Assembly (NCBI GenBank): GCA_015680685.1
Contig: MNCI01026467.1
Span: 555,478-619,477 of the forward strand
Length of the DNA stretch: 64,000 nucleotides
DNA from: Gnetum montanum
Lineage: Eukaryota; Streptophyta; Gnetopsida; Gnetales; Gnetaceae
Reading direction: 5' to 3'
Positions within the stretch are counted from its first letter, which is position 1, and every line of letters starts with the position of its first letter. The position numbers and the translations under genes were made by a program. The notes below the pieces were generated by a model. That model searched no databases, had not been told where the DNA came from, and saw only the letters and a program-made list of their open reading frames with translations. Shown piece by piece: positions 1 to 11,599 of the stretch.

Positions 1-99
1 AGCAGGGATGATGGTCTTTCCCATGACTGCATGGAAAGGAGGAGATGAAAAAAATGGAGTGTGGCTAACTTGGCGATGACGAGGTGGTTGCACTAGGTG

Positions 100-1250
100 A
101 GGGGAGTTCACGGAAAGGTTTCAGTTGTTGGCAGTTGACTAACTGTGTTCTGGTGGAGTCCACAGGTTTGTGGATGAGAAAGGCCCCAGATGGGAAGGTT
201 TCAGAGACAATGTAAGGTCCCTCCCACAATGTTTGAAACTTGGTTGGTTGGGATACATGTGAGGGGTTTCAATATAGTACTTTTTCACCACATCTGAACG
301 AGACCTTCCGAATCCAAAGATCATGTCGTTTTTTGTTGTAGGCCTTGTGGATCTCATTGGAGGATAGGGCCACTAATCAGTTCTCATCTAGCACACTTAG
401 ATTGATTAGTTGTTCACGTTGTGCTAGTGGTAGGTCAAGGCCTAAGTCACTGGTGGTGGATAGTGTGCGGAGTTCGGCTTGAATTGGAAGTATTGGCAAC
501 TTTCCGTACACTAACTCATAGGGAGAGCACCCTATAGGAAGTTTCCAAGTGGAGCGATAGGCCCATAGAGCATCATTAAGCTTAGTGCTCAAATCCCTCC
601 TATATTTGCTGATGGTTTGGGTAAGGATCTTGGTGATCTTCGTATTGGTGACTTTGGCCTGCCCATTGGCTTGGGGGTGGTAGAGAGTTGTGAATTTATG
701 CATTACCCCTAAGCGTTGCATGATTTTTCGAAATGTGACACCTGTAAAATGAGTTCCATTATCTGAAATGAGTGCACACGGCATTCTAAACCTGTTAACG
801 ATTTGTTGTTGGATAAATCATGTGGCAGTGTTGGAAGAATAGTTGATGACGATGGCTGCTTCTATCCACTTTGTACAGTAGTCCACAATGATGATGATAT
901 ATGCCTTTTTGTTTGACAAGGGTGTGATAGGTCCCATGAAGTTGATGCCCAAAATGTCAAAGGGCTCTAGTGGTTGGATCCACTGTTGAGGTCCCTCTAA
1001 CCGTGCCATCATCCCACTGTCCCTCTAGCATTGTTCACAGGAGCAGGCGAACCATTGTGCATCCTTGAAGATAGTGGGCCAGTAATACCCTGCAAGTAGG
1101 ACCTTAATGGCAATGCAGCATCCAGCATAGTGGCCCCCACAAGGGCCCTCATGAGCATCCTGGAGGACGCGCAATGTATCATCATCAGGGACATACCATC
1201 GAACCAAGCCATCTATGCAAACCTTGTAAAGGTGGCCATTGATTTCCATG
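100..1250 (-). pseudogene. AUT1 integrase (broken)
   Basis: Integrase inserts the cDNA into the genome. Reading from 1250 down, remnants of the zinc-binding region (paired Cys near CSCEQC) are followed by the catalytic core: ILGINFMGPI, where the family has a first Asp, then ALISDNGTHF with the second Asp at about 761-763, then YHPQANGQAKVTN, where the family has Glu (GQAEVTN). Two of the three D-D-E residues are therefore changed (D to N, E to K). The C-terminal barrel region (FKHCGRDLTL, KFQTLWEGPY-like in the sister copies) lies at 140-360 in another frame. The fragments are separated by stops and frameshifts. Confidence 0.88.
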
Positions 1251-1279
1251 AAATGCTTGTCCTTATGGAGAAACTGCTA

Positions 1280-3130
1280 TTTTTGCTGATGGTTCCACTC
1301 CTTAGGCAGCTCCTGGGTTGTGAGGTAGGTGAGGATGCGGTTGAACTAAGGGGATTCCTTGGATTCTTGAGGATCAACCACTCCTATGAAGAGGATTTCA
1401 TCTAGAAATTGGTCGGATAAGGACTCCTCCTCTTCTGCATCATCCCATTGCAACTGAGAAAAGTGGTCAACAACCACATTCTCGGTCCCCTTCCTATCTA
1501 CCATGGTAAGGTCAAAATCTTGAAGAATCACTAGCCATCGGATGATGCAAGGGTTCAATGTTGGTTTGTTCATCAGGAACTAGATAGCACTATGGTTAGT
1601 ATGCACAAACACATCGTATTCGAGCACATAGTGCCAAAATTTTTTCAAGGTGAACACCACCGCCATTAACTCCTTTTCAGTGGTGGTGTAGTTCAATTGA
1701 GCACCCACAATGCTACAGCTTGCATAATGGATATAATAAGGATGTTTCTGATCATCGCACTATGTAAGCATGGCTCCCATGATGAAGTTGGATGCATCTA
1801 TCATAATGTGAAAGGGTCTAGATCAATCAGGGGCTTGTAGAATTGGAGTTTCTATGAGTTTTTGTTTCAGCACTTGGAATGCAGACTCGCACTCCTTGGT
1901 CCAGATGAACGGAGCATCCTTCTTTGTCAGCTCTACCAATGATTTGGTGATCATAGAGAAGATTTCAATGAATTGCTAGTAGTAACCAATGTGTCCAAGG
2001 AATGACCGAACATCTTTGATGGTACTTGGTTGGTGGGTGATTCCTTGGATAACCTTGATCTTTTCAGGATATACACTGATCCTTGTTTGTGAGATGCGAT
2101 GCCCCAACACAATGCCTTCTTGGACCATCAAATGGCTTTTCTACCAATTGAACCATAGATTGGTGTCTACACACCGTTTGAGAACCTGCTCAAGAAAGTC
2201 CAAGTCTTGCTCGAACGTGGCTCCATAGGTGGAGAAATCATCCATGAAGACTTCCATACCATTGCCGATTTGTTGCTAGAAGATGCTTAGGACAAGGAGT
2301 TGGAATGTAGTGGGTGCATTGCACAGGCCAAAGGGCATCTTCTTGTATGTGAAAGTCCCCCATGGACTCATGAAAGTAGTTTTGGCCTAGTCCTCTAGTG
2401 CTATTTGAATTTGGCTATAACCACTATAACCATCCAAAAAGCTGTAGTAGCGGTGCTCTGCTATGGTGTCCAACACTTGGTCCACAAATGGGAGTAGGAA
2501 GTGGTCCTTGAAGGTCACCATATTAAGCAATCAGAAATCAGTACAGACCCTCCACTTACCACCTTTCTTGGGCATGATAACGAGTGGGCTAGCCCATTCA
2601 CTATTGATGATAGAATAAATGAATCCTGCCTTTAGCAACTGTTCGATTTCATCTTTTACAACCTACTTCAATTTGGGATTCAACCATCTTTGTGGCTATC
2701 GTTGTGGCATCATGGAAGGGTCAAGATAGATCTGATGTTGGCAGATCATGGGATCAACTCCAGTTAACTCAGGATATGACCATGTGAATGCAGCAACCCA
2801 TTTGTTTACCACCTCCAACAACTTCTTCTTCTGTTTTGGAGCAAGAATGGCATTCATGATTACCAGCTTGCCATTTAGCAAAAATGCATACTCTAAGTGA
2901 GCCGGTAAAGACTTTAACTCAAGGGGCTATTGTTTGAAGCTTTCAGGGATTTCTAGCTGTTCCCAGTCATCTTGGTCATCAACAGTGGAGATCTGTTGAT
3001 GAATCTCTTCCATTTCATCTTTACTGTCAATGTAGGCTTGTACAAGCCCCTCTAATGGTTCCATGCAGAATGTGTTGCTAGGATCAGCTATCAACGACTG
3101 GGTGCCTTCTTGGTTAGTGGCTGCTACATA
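1280..3130 (-). pseudogene. AUT1 reverse transcriptase and RNase H (broken)
   Basis: RT/RNase H copies element RNA into DNA. The RT core runs from about 2720 to 1800 and the active-site motif FMDD is intact at 2237-2248 within VFMDDFSTYG. Downstream the RNase H segment includes NPCIIRWLVILQDFDL and KGTENVVVDHFSQL at 1346-1573, matching Athila/Tat RNase H 'RW...LQEFDL...KG.ENVVADHLSRL'. The segment 2696-3130 is the poorly conserved linker between protease and RT. Many in-frame stops (for example TAG for CAG or TGG) show it is a pseudogene. Confidence 0.9.
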
Positions 3131-3208
3131 CATGCACTATTGAACAAGTGATTCCTTGGTACACCAGTTGCATGCTTGAAGGGATATCTACTTAGCGAAC
3201 CATAATTG

Positions 3209-3877
3209 CTACACACATTTGCACCCTGAGTCATTGTACACGATGCATGGAACACACTTCTTCTTGATCTTCCCAAAAGGATTTTCCTTGGAAATTTCAA
3301 GGGATAGATCACAGAGGCCTAGTTGTGTGTCCACTGTGCTTAGCCAGGCCCTTCTCATGATGATTGGGAAGTTCCCCTTACAGTTCTCTACATGGATGAC
3401 CAAGAAATAAAGAGGATAGGACCACCCACAGATGGTGGTCACAATGTCCTCCATCAATCCCAAGGGGACGGTGATGGACTGGTCTACTAACTCGAGCCGG
3501 ATGTTGCTCTTCTTTAGCGGGGGTAGGTTCCAGTTCTTGTACATATCATGAGAGCTCAAATTGACCCTTGACCCTGAGTCTAGAAGATCTTTGCATGGCT
3601 CATTCCCTTCCACTTGAAGATAGATGAGGGGGCTTCCCGGATTAATCAATTTTTGGGGAAGGTGGTCTGCTTTGATCCAGTTGGTCACAACATGCATGAG
3701 CATGACCATTTGGACATTGGAGTGTTGTTGTTGTTGGCTTGGAGGATGCTTTGGCGGTGGAATAGTAGAGGCACTTGTAGGTTCAAAGGCACTGGCCATA
3801 GGTGTATGCGAGGGTATGTTCAATGTGTTGGATAGAAAAAAGTAATGTTTCTGTGGCTTGAGTTTTGGTCCTCTCAA
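3209..3877 (-). pseudogene. AUT1 retropepsin region, open for 222 codons
   Basis: This is the longest unbroken frame in AUT1. The active-site triad is Asp100-Ser101-Gly102 in CKDLLDSGSRVNL, the usual D(T/S)G of retroviral-type aspartic proteases that cleave the Gag-Pol polyprotein. A flap-like stretch (PLGLMEDIVTTICGWSYPL) and a C-terminal segment FPIIMRRAWLSTVDTQL, equivalent to the family's 'ILGRPFL.T..ALID', follow. The N-terminal 60 residues are Pro/Gln/Ser-rich linker continuous with gag. The Met at 3877 is only the first Met of the open stretch; the natural product would be a gag-pol polyprotein. Confidence 0.85.
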
Positions 3878-3879
3878 CT

Positions 3880-6168
3880 GAGGTGCCGGTTGTAAGTTAA
3901 TAGCCCTTGTAGCATTTTGCTGCTACGGTTGTGGCGGTATTTCTCCCTACATCGGAGGTGTAGGTGGCAGCTGAGTGGGATGTGGTGGAGGAGTGGTAGG
4001 AGAAGGTGATGGAGGATAGAAGAGATATGGGTTTTCTCTCAGGGTGATGGAGATTGAAGGAAAAAATACTCTAGGGGGTGGTAAGGACTTTGAAAGGTTG
4101 GATGGCTGGAAGAGTCCCTTGGAGAGACCAATTGCTAAACATAGTACCCATAAGGATCTGGCTGTTTGTAAGGGTACTGCTACCTTGGAGGTGGCATCCC
4201 CCATGTTTGTGGGTGCTGCCACTGTTGGAAGTATTCATACGGTTGCGGTGGCACTCCACTTGGATAGTTTCCTTGCTGCTACTAGTGGAATCGCCTAGAA
4301 TTACCTTGTGGATAAGGCAACCTTTGGAGTGTTTGCCTTTGTGCCAAGCAAGGGTTCAATGCGTATACCCCAGACTCTTGAAGATGTGACACCATAAGAC
4401 AACATCCCTTAGGATGCTCATATTGGCATATGCCACATTTATCTTCCTCCTCAGTGTCAGAGTCTGCAACCTACTCTACTACAACAACCTTGCCCTTTCC
4501 CTTATATTGGGCATGTTCAGCTTCCTTCTTCCTACGCCAATCATGGTCATTACCTTGTGCTCTGGACTCCTCTGTGATTTTCAACATGCTTTGAACCCTT
4601 TCATCCAAAGAGTCCCACATCTTATCCACCTTTGTCAAAATTTTAGATATGAATTTTTGTAATGGTAAGGTCTTTCGGTTTATCGTTGCTTCCAACGATG
4701 ATTCTTCCTCCTCATCACAAAAATGGACTTTCCTTTTTCTAAGGGAAGGATCTCGATTGAATTCTTCTACACTCTCCTTTTTTCTAAGTTCTCCTTCCTC
4801 CTTGGCCACTTGTTCAATGAGGTGTTGCAATTGATGGGCCCTTAGCTCTGACAGTTACCCCTGGGCATACATGCCAAGGGTCTTTCACATTTTGCAATGG
4901 AGCCCATCAATGATGTGGTGAAGCTATTCTTGCTAAGAGTAACCATGACCAGGGCACCGATGCAACAATGAGTAGTACCTGCTCATGGTGGCATCCAAGG
5001 GTTCATGGTTCCCTTGTTTCCAGCCTTGGATCTACCGTCTTAGGTTCGCCACTCTGGAGTACATTTGATATTTGTTATTGAAAATTTCAAGCATCGTACT
5101 CTATCTTTTGATTGATTCCGACTCCAAGGACCGATACCAACTTTTAGCTTCTTTGATGAGTGTGCAAGGGAACAGCTTCATCCTTTGCCAATCATTGTCA
5201 ATGTTTTGCAGGGTGCAGGCATCATGGAATGCTTGTAGGTGGGTCTACGGATCACAACTGTATCCCCCTTCAAATCTAGGGATGTTGTTCATATCAACGT
5301 GCTTGATTTGGCTATCCTTTATGTGCCTACTAGGAATTTGAACTACCTCAGAGATCTAGAGCATACTTCAGGTAGCCAACAACGGCTCATCTAAATCATA
5401 GTCCTACTAAGGACCATGATGTCTGTGATGATTCCGGCTATCCCTCCTTTTGTGCTGGAAAGCATCACATGATGGTTCGTGTGTTTCCTCTTGTTTCTCC
5501 TTTCGATCCTTCCAAACCTTTTTTCCCTAGTCTTTTTGCTTCCTCCTACCTCAGTTATGATCAGAGCCTGAGCTGGATGAAGGAGAAGGAGAGCGAGAGG
5601 ATGGAGAAGAAGGAGAGGGATCTCTCCCTCTACCCTAATTATGGTCTTGATCATCCAGTTCATCCTTACTATGTGACCCTCCATTCCATTGGGAATCTTG
5701 GCCACCTAGGTGCTTGGAATGAATCATGGATTGGAGAACTTGGTGCCCTAGGGGAATTTTGGTTGAATGGGTGTCATGAAAGATGGGATCCCCATCGTCT
5801 GGTAGCCCTTGTGGAAATAAGGGGTTACTAAATTATTTTCCCTTCAGCTGTTCATATCTATCTACCTGCTACTGATCTCTTGCTCATTGAGCCTCATTGG
5901 GACGATAGTCCTGGTAGTCATGGTCCTCCATGACATACTCTGCTCCAAGGTTTCGGATGCCCAATCTGCCAAGATTGTGAAATAGCATTGCAGGAGCCGA
6001 TTGGTTGGGAGGGTGTACAATATTTCCCTCCATGTCCCGCCATCGTAGATGCTCATCCTAATGTAGGATGAACATGAAATCAGGGACGTACTCATTGGGA
6101 TGCTTGTACACCACCCGACACTCTTGTGGCACCGGTGGGGTGGATATCTCCCTCCTGTGAGAAGACAT
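3880..6168 (-). pseudogene. AUT1 gag (broken)
   Basis: Gag forms the virus-like particle. The start is placed at 6168 because MSSHRREISTPPVPQECRVV reads from there and sister copies have equivalent starts (29378, 45421) at the same distance from the primer site. Order from the N-terminus: HPNEYVPDFMFILH motif, Ser/Pro/Arg-rich region (5390-5705), capsid region homologous to NA2 gag (about 4860-5380), KEEGELRKKESVEEFNRDPS spacer (4700-4830), and a zinc knuckle CGICQYEHPKGC at 4402-4437 with spacing CX2CX3HX3C, one residue short twice compared with canonical CX2CX4HX4C. A Pro/Gly/Gln-rich tail (3950-4300) leads into the protease. Confidence 0.85.
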
Positions 6169-6317
6169 GCTGGACGTTAGACGGTCCACGTAATTGATGT
6201 ACCTTAATATTTATTTTTAATTTGCCTATTGTGCATAAATATTTCTATCCTAGGTCCATTCCAATGATTTGAATGATAATTTCACTAAGGTTAGATGATG
6301 CATGTAAGACTTAACAG

Positions 6318-6335
6318 TCCCTAGAAACGACGCCA
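6318..6335 (-). other. AUT1 primer-binding site (tRNA-Asp type)
   Basis: The minus-strand 18-mer TGGCGTCGTTTCTAGGGA lies one base from the LTR and resembles TGGCGCCGTTGCCGGGGA, the complement of the 3' end of plant tRNA-Asp, with a few substitutions. Confidence 0.8.
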
Positions 6336-6336
6336 A

Positions 6337-7268
6337 TGATGAGTAGCTAGGTACCCCTACGTCCAACCATACGAATCACGGGCGTTCACACATGACCCGG
6401 TCAAATTTTCTAGACTGTAAGTGCTTAACATACACCAGACTCTAACCAGTGAAACTTTGGGTTAGAACGGTCATTGTCTTCCTAATCTCACTTGTGATGT
6501 TCCATTTACGATGGTTAGGTGAGACTAAGGCTAATGATTTTTATAGCTTTTTGCATATCTTTTGGCAGTTGGTTTAAGGTATAAAAGGTAGGGAATAAAC
6601 TATTATCTAATCTCTAATTATCCTAACTTGTATTCTAACTATTCCTAGCATAAGTATCCGGTCCCATCTTCCGAGCATGTTCTGAGCATCTCCTAACACT
6701 TCTGAGCTACTAGACGTTAAACGTCACTGGGTTTACCAAGTGTTTGATTTATGTTCGAGATGGTCATACTTATGGCCTTTACGAACTATGAATGAACAAT
6801 AGTGATTAAAATAATAATAACAAAAACTTAAGTAATTAACATGTAACTAAAAAAGTATAAATATATTAAGCTACTAAATGCATAAAATAGCTAAGTCCAA
6901 ATGCTGCAAGGAATGCTTCAATAGTTGGTCTTTATTGCTATCACGCCAATGGGCTCAGATACATCAATGCTCAAATAAAGAGCCGATCACTTTTCTTACA
7001 CCTACTGCGGGCACTTGGAAGATATTCTATCTCTTGCAGGAACAAACTGTAAGAGCTTCACTACAACTAACTGAAAGATGCCTAAATGAGGCGGAAGGCC
7101 CTCTTATTTATAGGTTGAGATAGGTGGCTATGTAAACAGGGCCATGTCAACACAAGAAGGCTACGTTGATAGGCCCGCATTGATGCGGAAGGCTACGTCG
7201 ATGAGCCCACATTAACACGGCTACATATACGTGGCCCAATCGATGCAGGACTTAATGACACTTCATCA
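6337..7268 (-). repeat. AUT1 5' LTR, type II promoter module
   Basis: A 932-bp LTR bounded by TGATGA/TCATCA (plus strand tgatgag at 6337, tcatca ending 7268). It shares the family backbone (ggtacccctac..tcaaccatac next to the primer site, the AATAAA signal in the CAATAAAGA context, the 'GGGCACTTGGAA' stretch). On the minus strand a tandem array of CATCGACGTAGCC-like units (7265-7139) precedes the TATA box CTATAAATAAG (7113-7103). The array type matches NA4, not the adjacent NA1. Confidence 0.9.
7139..7265 (-). promoter_or_regulatory. Type II upstream array and TATA region of AUT1 LTR
   Basis: Units such as CATCGACGTAGCC, CATCAATGCGGGCC and TATCAACGTAGCC repeat every 20-25 bases; the LTR TATA box CTATAAATA follows at 7113-7105. 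The position relative to the TATA is the same as the GATATC array in other LTRs. Confidence 0.6.
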
Positions 7269-8182
7269 CCTACCAAAAATATTTGGCTGACCATAGTAAA
7301 AAAATAAAGGAATGTTCTCGAGAAAAATTTTCAGCAACTACGAGAACAATTAATAAGGGTCAACCAGGTTATGAATTGCTTGGCCAGAGAGAATAGAACC
7401 CTCTCAATGGAGGCCAGCAGAAGACAGCAATTGAAATAATCACATGGCAAAATAAGGCCAAGTGACATAAGAAGCTCAAGGAGCATTTCAAAGATTAGGT
7501 GGGGATGTACAAACAGGTGATTGAAAACAAAATCCATAAGGCCAAAGCCCATATTAACATTCTTAGTGCTTAGAATGTTGATTGGCAGGCCATATTGAAT
7601 ACTTATGCCTTAATCCACCAAGCAGAACTGAAAAGTTGAGACCTGCAGATACAAGATCTCACGAAGTACATGGAGTTATCAAACTTACAATATGCCAACT
7701 TAGCCATGTTGATAGCAAGACACCCGAGTACAGAATTAGAGAAGTAGGTAGCAACCACCTATTCTAGATATGAAATAGAATTTACTAAACACAAGAAGAC
7801 ATTACAAAGATTAGAAGTAACAAAATCTAAATTAGAGGTGGTCAAGACCAGCTACCAAGGATAGAAAGATGTCATGGTGGATTTGGCTCGATGACTCACA
7901 GACTACCAGGAATGCAAGGATAAAGCCAAAGCCTATGAAGAGGAATGACAGTTGTTTGTGGCTTGGTATGTCAAGGCCAATCAGATGTTCTTGCAACTAC
8001 CGTGCCCATGGGAGATGCCAACTCCATCAAACATTGAAGCATTAGCATGGATGGCATAGGATCCCTAGACCAAAGAAGAAAAGCTCTAGGTTCTCCTTTA
8101 GAGACATCCATTTCCAAAGCCTAGAGCACAAGATAAGGGGAAGAGACACATGGAGGAGCCACCACCACTAGGAACCACATAA
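7269..8182 (+). pseudogene. NA1 ORF2, C-terminal third (broken)
   Basis: Encodes, with several stops, coiled-coil segments and the conserved ORF2 C-terminus: an ILNTYALIHQAELKS-like start, QDLTKYMELSNLQYANLAML, then FLQLPCPWEMPTPSNIEALA and a PPPLGTT end with stop TAA at 8180-8182. The same blocks in the same order occur in NA2, NA3 and NA4. The function is unknown; a structural or nucleic-acid-organising role is only a guess from the coiled coil. Confidence 0.8.
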
Positions 8183-8355
8183 GTTCCAATAAATTTTTCC
8201 TTTTGTAATGCTATGTTTGTGTCCCAATTTTATTTTGTTTAATCCCACACTACGGCATGAGTAATTCCTAGTTAGTCAATAATCTCATACCTATCCACTA
8301 TGTAATCAATTGAACTCATTCTCATTTTTTCTGACTTGAGGACGAGTTGTTATTC

Positions 8356-8368
8356 AATCATGGGAGTA
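8356..8368 (+). other. NA1 polypurine tract
   Basis: AATCATGGGAGTA directly precedes the LTR TG, as AGTCRTGGGGGTA does in sister elements; this is the expected plus-strand primer. Confidence 0.75.
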
Positions 8369-9220
8369 TGATGAATCATGGTTTGGCAAGCCTCGATATC
8401 GAGTACGCGATATCGCAACCTGGATAATGATATCAAATACATGAGATCGTGATTCCTATGTAGGCCTATAAATACAACATTTGGATGCATAGGAAGGGGA
8501 TTAGTTGGTAAGTCTAAGGGTAGAGTCTTTTTGTTTGTTTTCAATTAGTTTAAGTTATTTCCTAGTCCATGCCTGCAATGTGATTATTGTAATTGTACAA
8601 AAACTTTGTTTGAGTGTGACGTACTTGGACACGAACGTGATCGATAATAAAGATCAAGATTATTCCATCATTATAGCATTCACTTAGCTTTTAATTACTT
8701 TAATTGTTAATTATTTATTGTTGTATCTTTTTTGTTCATATTTCCTTTATTGTCATTTACACTTCCTGTTGATTAACACGGAATGAGTATGACTTAATCA
8801 CGAACATTTAAGTGTAACTACTTGGTAACCTAGTAGTGTACCTAGGAGTGGTCAACTAATGTGCACTTGGTAATCCTAGAAGTAGTACACGAGGTCCAAG
8901 ATGCATACAGATGATTAAGGATGGATGCTCATTGCACTTAGGGTTAGCGTAGATTTCATTTTCTATTCTCCATTAGGTTAATTAAGATTATTCCCCATCG
9001 TCTCTAGGAGTAACATTAGTTTAGGATCCCATTATTCACCTCACTTTGGACTAAACCATATGTGACAAAGCAAATACTAGTCCAGGTGGGAAGATAGTGA
9101 ACTACGATCAACATGTAACTATCTAGATACCACAACTAGTTCGTTTGTGGAGTTCGATCGGATCATGCATACACACTCATATTCATATGGTTGAGTGTAG
9201 GGGTACCTAGCTTCTCATCA
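8369..9220 (+). repeat. NA1 3' LTR, type I promoter module
   Basis: An 852-bp LTR from TGATGAATC to CTCATCA. A GATATC-type array (8393-8450, e.g. CGATATCGAGTACGCGATATC) precedes the TATA box CTATAAATAC at 8466-8475; a polyadenylation signal AATAAA lies at 8646-8651. The U5-side end carries the family sequence GTGTAGGGGTACC. It is flanked on the right by attag. Confidence 0.9.
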
Positions 9221-9299
9221 ATTAGATAATGTAGAAGAGAACACTTAATTATTTCTTTAAGAGATCATTATACTTCATGGTATTCTAACTAAGATTTTG

Positions 9300-10102
9300 T
9301 TTAATAGGGATTCAAAGTTTACTCTTAGATAATGGTGGTTCTTCCAAAAGATTTTGGGCACTATATTGAATCTTAGTTTAACTATCACTCTTAGATAGAT
9401 GATCAAACAAAGAGAATGAGTTAGTCTTTAGAAGATATGATTAGAGCTTGTGCATTAAACTACAAAAAGAATTGAGATAGAGTGCTTTCATTGATAGAGT
9501 TTATTTATAAAAATAGTTATAAGGCCATTTTGATGACAAAATCATATGAAGTATTGTATTGTAGTCCTTGCCATATACCTTTTTATTGGGATACTATAGA
9601 GAACATATAGAAGACACACCTAGATATTATTAAAGAAGCTATAAAATATATTAAAATTCATCATTGGAGATAAAGTATTTTTGAAGATTTTTTCTTTGAA
9701 AGGAATTTTGAGATTTCATAGGAAAGAAAAGTTAGCACCACAATACATTGGTTTCTTTCTAATTTTGAAAGGAATTGAAGAAGTTCCCTACCAAATTTGT
9801 ATTATGTAGAAATTACAATCCATTAGGATGTGTTTCATATTTTGATGTTCAAGAAGTCATTTCAGATCCTAGTCATGTGATAGGGTGGCAATATGTATAG
9901 GTTTAACCTAATGTTAGTTATGTAGAACAACCTACTAAGATTGTAGACAAAATGAAAAGGAAATTGTGGAGAAAGGTTATTCCTATGGTTAAGGCTATGC
10001 AGGAAAGACATGGTACACAAGAAGCAACTTGGGAAGTGGAAAAAAACTTATTTAACACTCACCCTTAGATCTTCTAGAAGAAATATTTTTAAGGAGGACG
10101 AG
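9300..10102 (+). pseudogene. Chromovirus (Ty3/gypsy) integrase C-terminal fragment
   Basis: Broken frames read DQTKRM, then LEDMIRACALNYKKN, LIEFIYKNSYKAILMTKSYE and LYCSPCHIPFYWD, which correspond to the chromovirus integrase series 'DGQTERVNQ.LEDMLRAC', 'L...EFAYN.SYH.SI.M.P.E.LYGR.CRSPICW.'. Near the end, TQEATWEVEKNLFNTHP matches the family's 'EATWE.E..M...YP.LF'. It differs from the AUT pol and so is a separate, older element in which NA1 appears to have inserted. Confidence 0.75.
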
Positions 10103-10320
10103 TGTAATACTCTAGATATTCCTCCCGATTTACTATGTTTTGTGACTTAAACCTTTAATGTATTATTTATTTAGCCTATTATTTGTGATTGTATTCTATG
10201 ATTTGAATCTACTTTGGTGTTGATGTGTATTTTTGGCTTATTTACATAGTTGAGCTATGTGCATTGTAATTACTTTTGTAAGATGTATTTGACATTTTAA
10301 TTTAATTTATTTTAAACATA
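10103..10320 (+). repeat. Chromovirus LTR, 5' part
   Basis: A purine run AAGGAGGACGAG precedes TGTAATACTCTAGATATTCC, resembling the common TGTAAYACCC start of Tekay/Del-type LTRs and placed right after the integrase end. The right boundary is uncertain; I cannot find a clear ...CA end or a partner LTR. Confidence 0.5.
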
Positions 10321-11599
10321 TGTGCAGCAACCCATTTGTTAGAGTTTTGAGTAAGCAAGCATTAGGTACTATATGGATCATTGATAAATGGGATTATAGT
10401 TTTTAGTTTTTTAGGCTTTTTAGATCTAATTCCTCTTTTGACATTCAAAGCTTAGAAGGAAAAAATTTCTATGATGGTGGTGTAGATTTTTAGGCATTTT
10501 CTTTTTGTATAGTTATTGTAACTTGCATTAAGGGTCATGACGTAGATTATGATGTTTTGTATATAACATATGAAAACACCAATATGGAGAATGGTAAAGA
10601 AAAGGGTTTCTTTGTTCATTAGGATTTTGCATATTGCTTTGATCATTGAACACTAGAAACATAGTTTGGACCCATCAATTTGGAGAAAGAAGATGAAAAA
10701 TCATAACTAAAATTCTTTAGGGTTAAGAAAATTGACATGTAAGATGTCAATCCATGTGTTAGATCTCATGTGTTAATTTGTAAATGAAAGCTTAACTAAT
10801 TTAAGAAAGATTTATTATGTATGAAAATAGTTGAAGAAAGAAATTTGAATTTTAAATTTGTGATTATATGCTTATAGAAGTTTCTCATGAATGCATTTGT
10901 GAAATAAAAAATTAAGTCACAAAAAATATTATTTTGATAAGCATTCAATGATAGTTTTTACGCTTATTTAAATTTGAGATTAGCTTATAATTCTTATAAA
11001 AATAAAGATTTAGAAAAAGAAAAATTAGTTTAAATTTATCTAAACGAATAATGTAGTAATCAAAGTTCTATTACTTTGGATAAATTAGTGAGATATACTC
11101 AAGATAGATGCAAACCTTATAAGCTCAAATTTATTAATCATACCTCTTGGAGGATTCTCCATGAAAATAATTGATGAGTTTAATTCAAAAAAAGTTAGCT
11201 TGTTATGTAGAATGCTTGGTGATTCTTAGAAAGTTAGGTTTATTTACCAATTAGATTAGTATATCTTTGTTCTATTACATGGAGTTAAGGATGTTATTCA
11301 TATTATAATGGATCATCAATATGTACTATATTTCAGTTATGTATTTAATTATTAGAATTTTTGGTTGTAGATATATATTAGTTTTAAAAATTATAATTAT
11401 GAACTGTTTGAATAAAAAAGTAATTATTATGATGAAAGTTATATGAAAAATAGTTTTTATGTTCAAGAAGTTATATGGGAAGTCGAGCAAGACTTGAGCT
11501 ATTATCCTTCTATTAATGAGTTTAGCCTTTTCTAGATATGAACCCTTAACCCTTTATTTGCTAAATCTCTTTTTTTTTAATGTTTGAGTACTTGGCAAC
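10321..11599 (+). other. AT-rich decayed sequence, possible old gypsy remnant
   Basis: No convincing gene. Short stretches hint at translated ancestry: KFINHTSWRI near 11130 and VQEVIWEVEQDLSYYPS at 11463-11513, the latter resembling the 'EATWE.E.DM...YP' end of gypsy integrases. The rest is A/T-rich with stops in all frames. It ends at the left LTR of NA2, preceded by gcaac. Confidence 0.4.

Larger units (their letters stand above)
1..7268 (-). mobile_element. AUT1: Athila/Tat-like Ty3/gypsy LTR retrotransposon, gag-pol copy, 3' end outside window
   Basis: Read on the minus strand the order is 5' LTR (7268-6337), tRNA-Asp primer site, gag, protease, RT, RNase H and integrase, then the window edge. 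The gag-PR-RT-RH-IN order is the Ty3/gypsy order. The first 60 bases of the window already hold the purine-rich box (reverse complement of cccatgactgcatggaaaggagg) that follows pol in AUT2 and AUT3, so only the 3' untranslated part and the 3' LTR are missing. At its right edge AUT1 interrupts ORF2 of NA1, so it is the younger of the two. All frames carry stops and shifts; this copy cannot encode active enzymes. Confidence 0.9.
7269..9220 (+). mobile_element. NA1: 3' half of a non-autonomous element (ORF2 tail plus 3' LTR)
   Basis: Contains the last third of ORF2, a polypurine tract and a 3' LTR. It begins abruptly at 7269 where AUT1's LTR ends; the ORF2 reading matches NA2 from about 18425 onward, so AUT1 inserted into NA1 and the 5' half of NA1 should lie beyond the left window edge on the far side of AUT1. 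No pol-like sequence is present. Confidence 0.85.
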
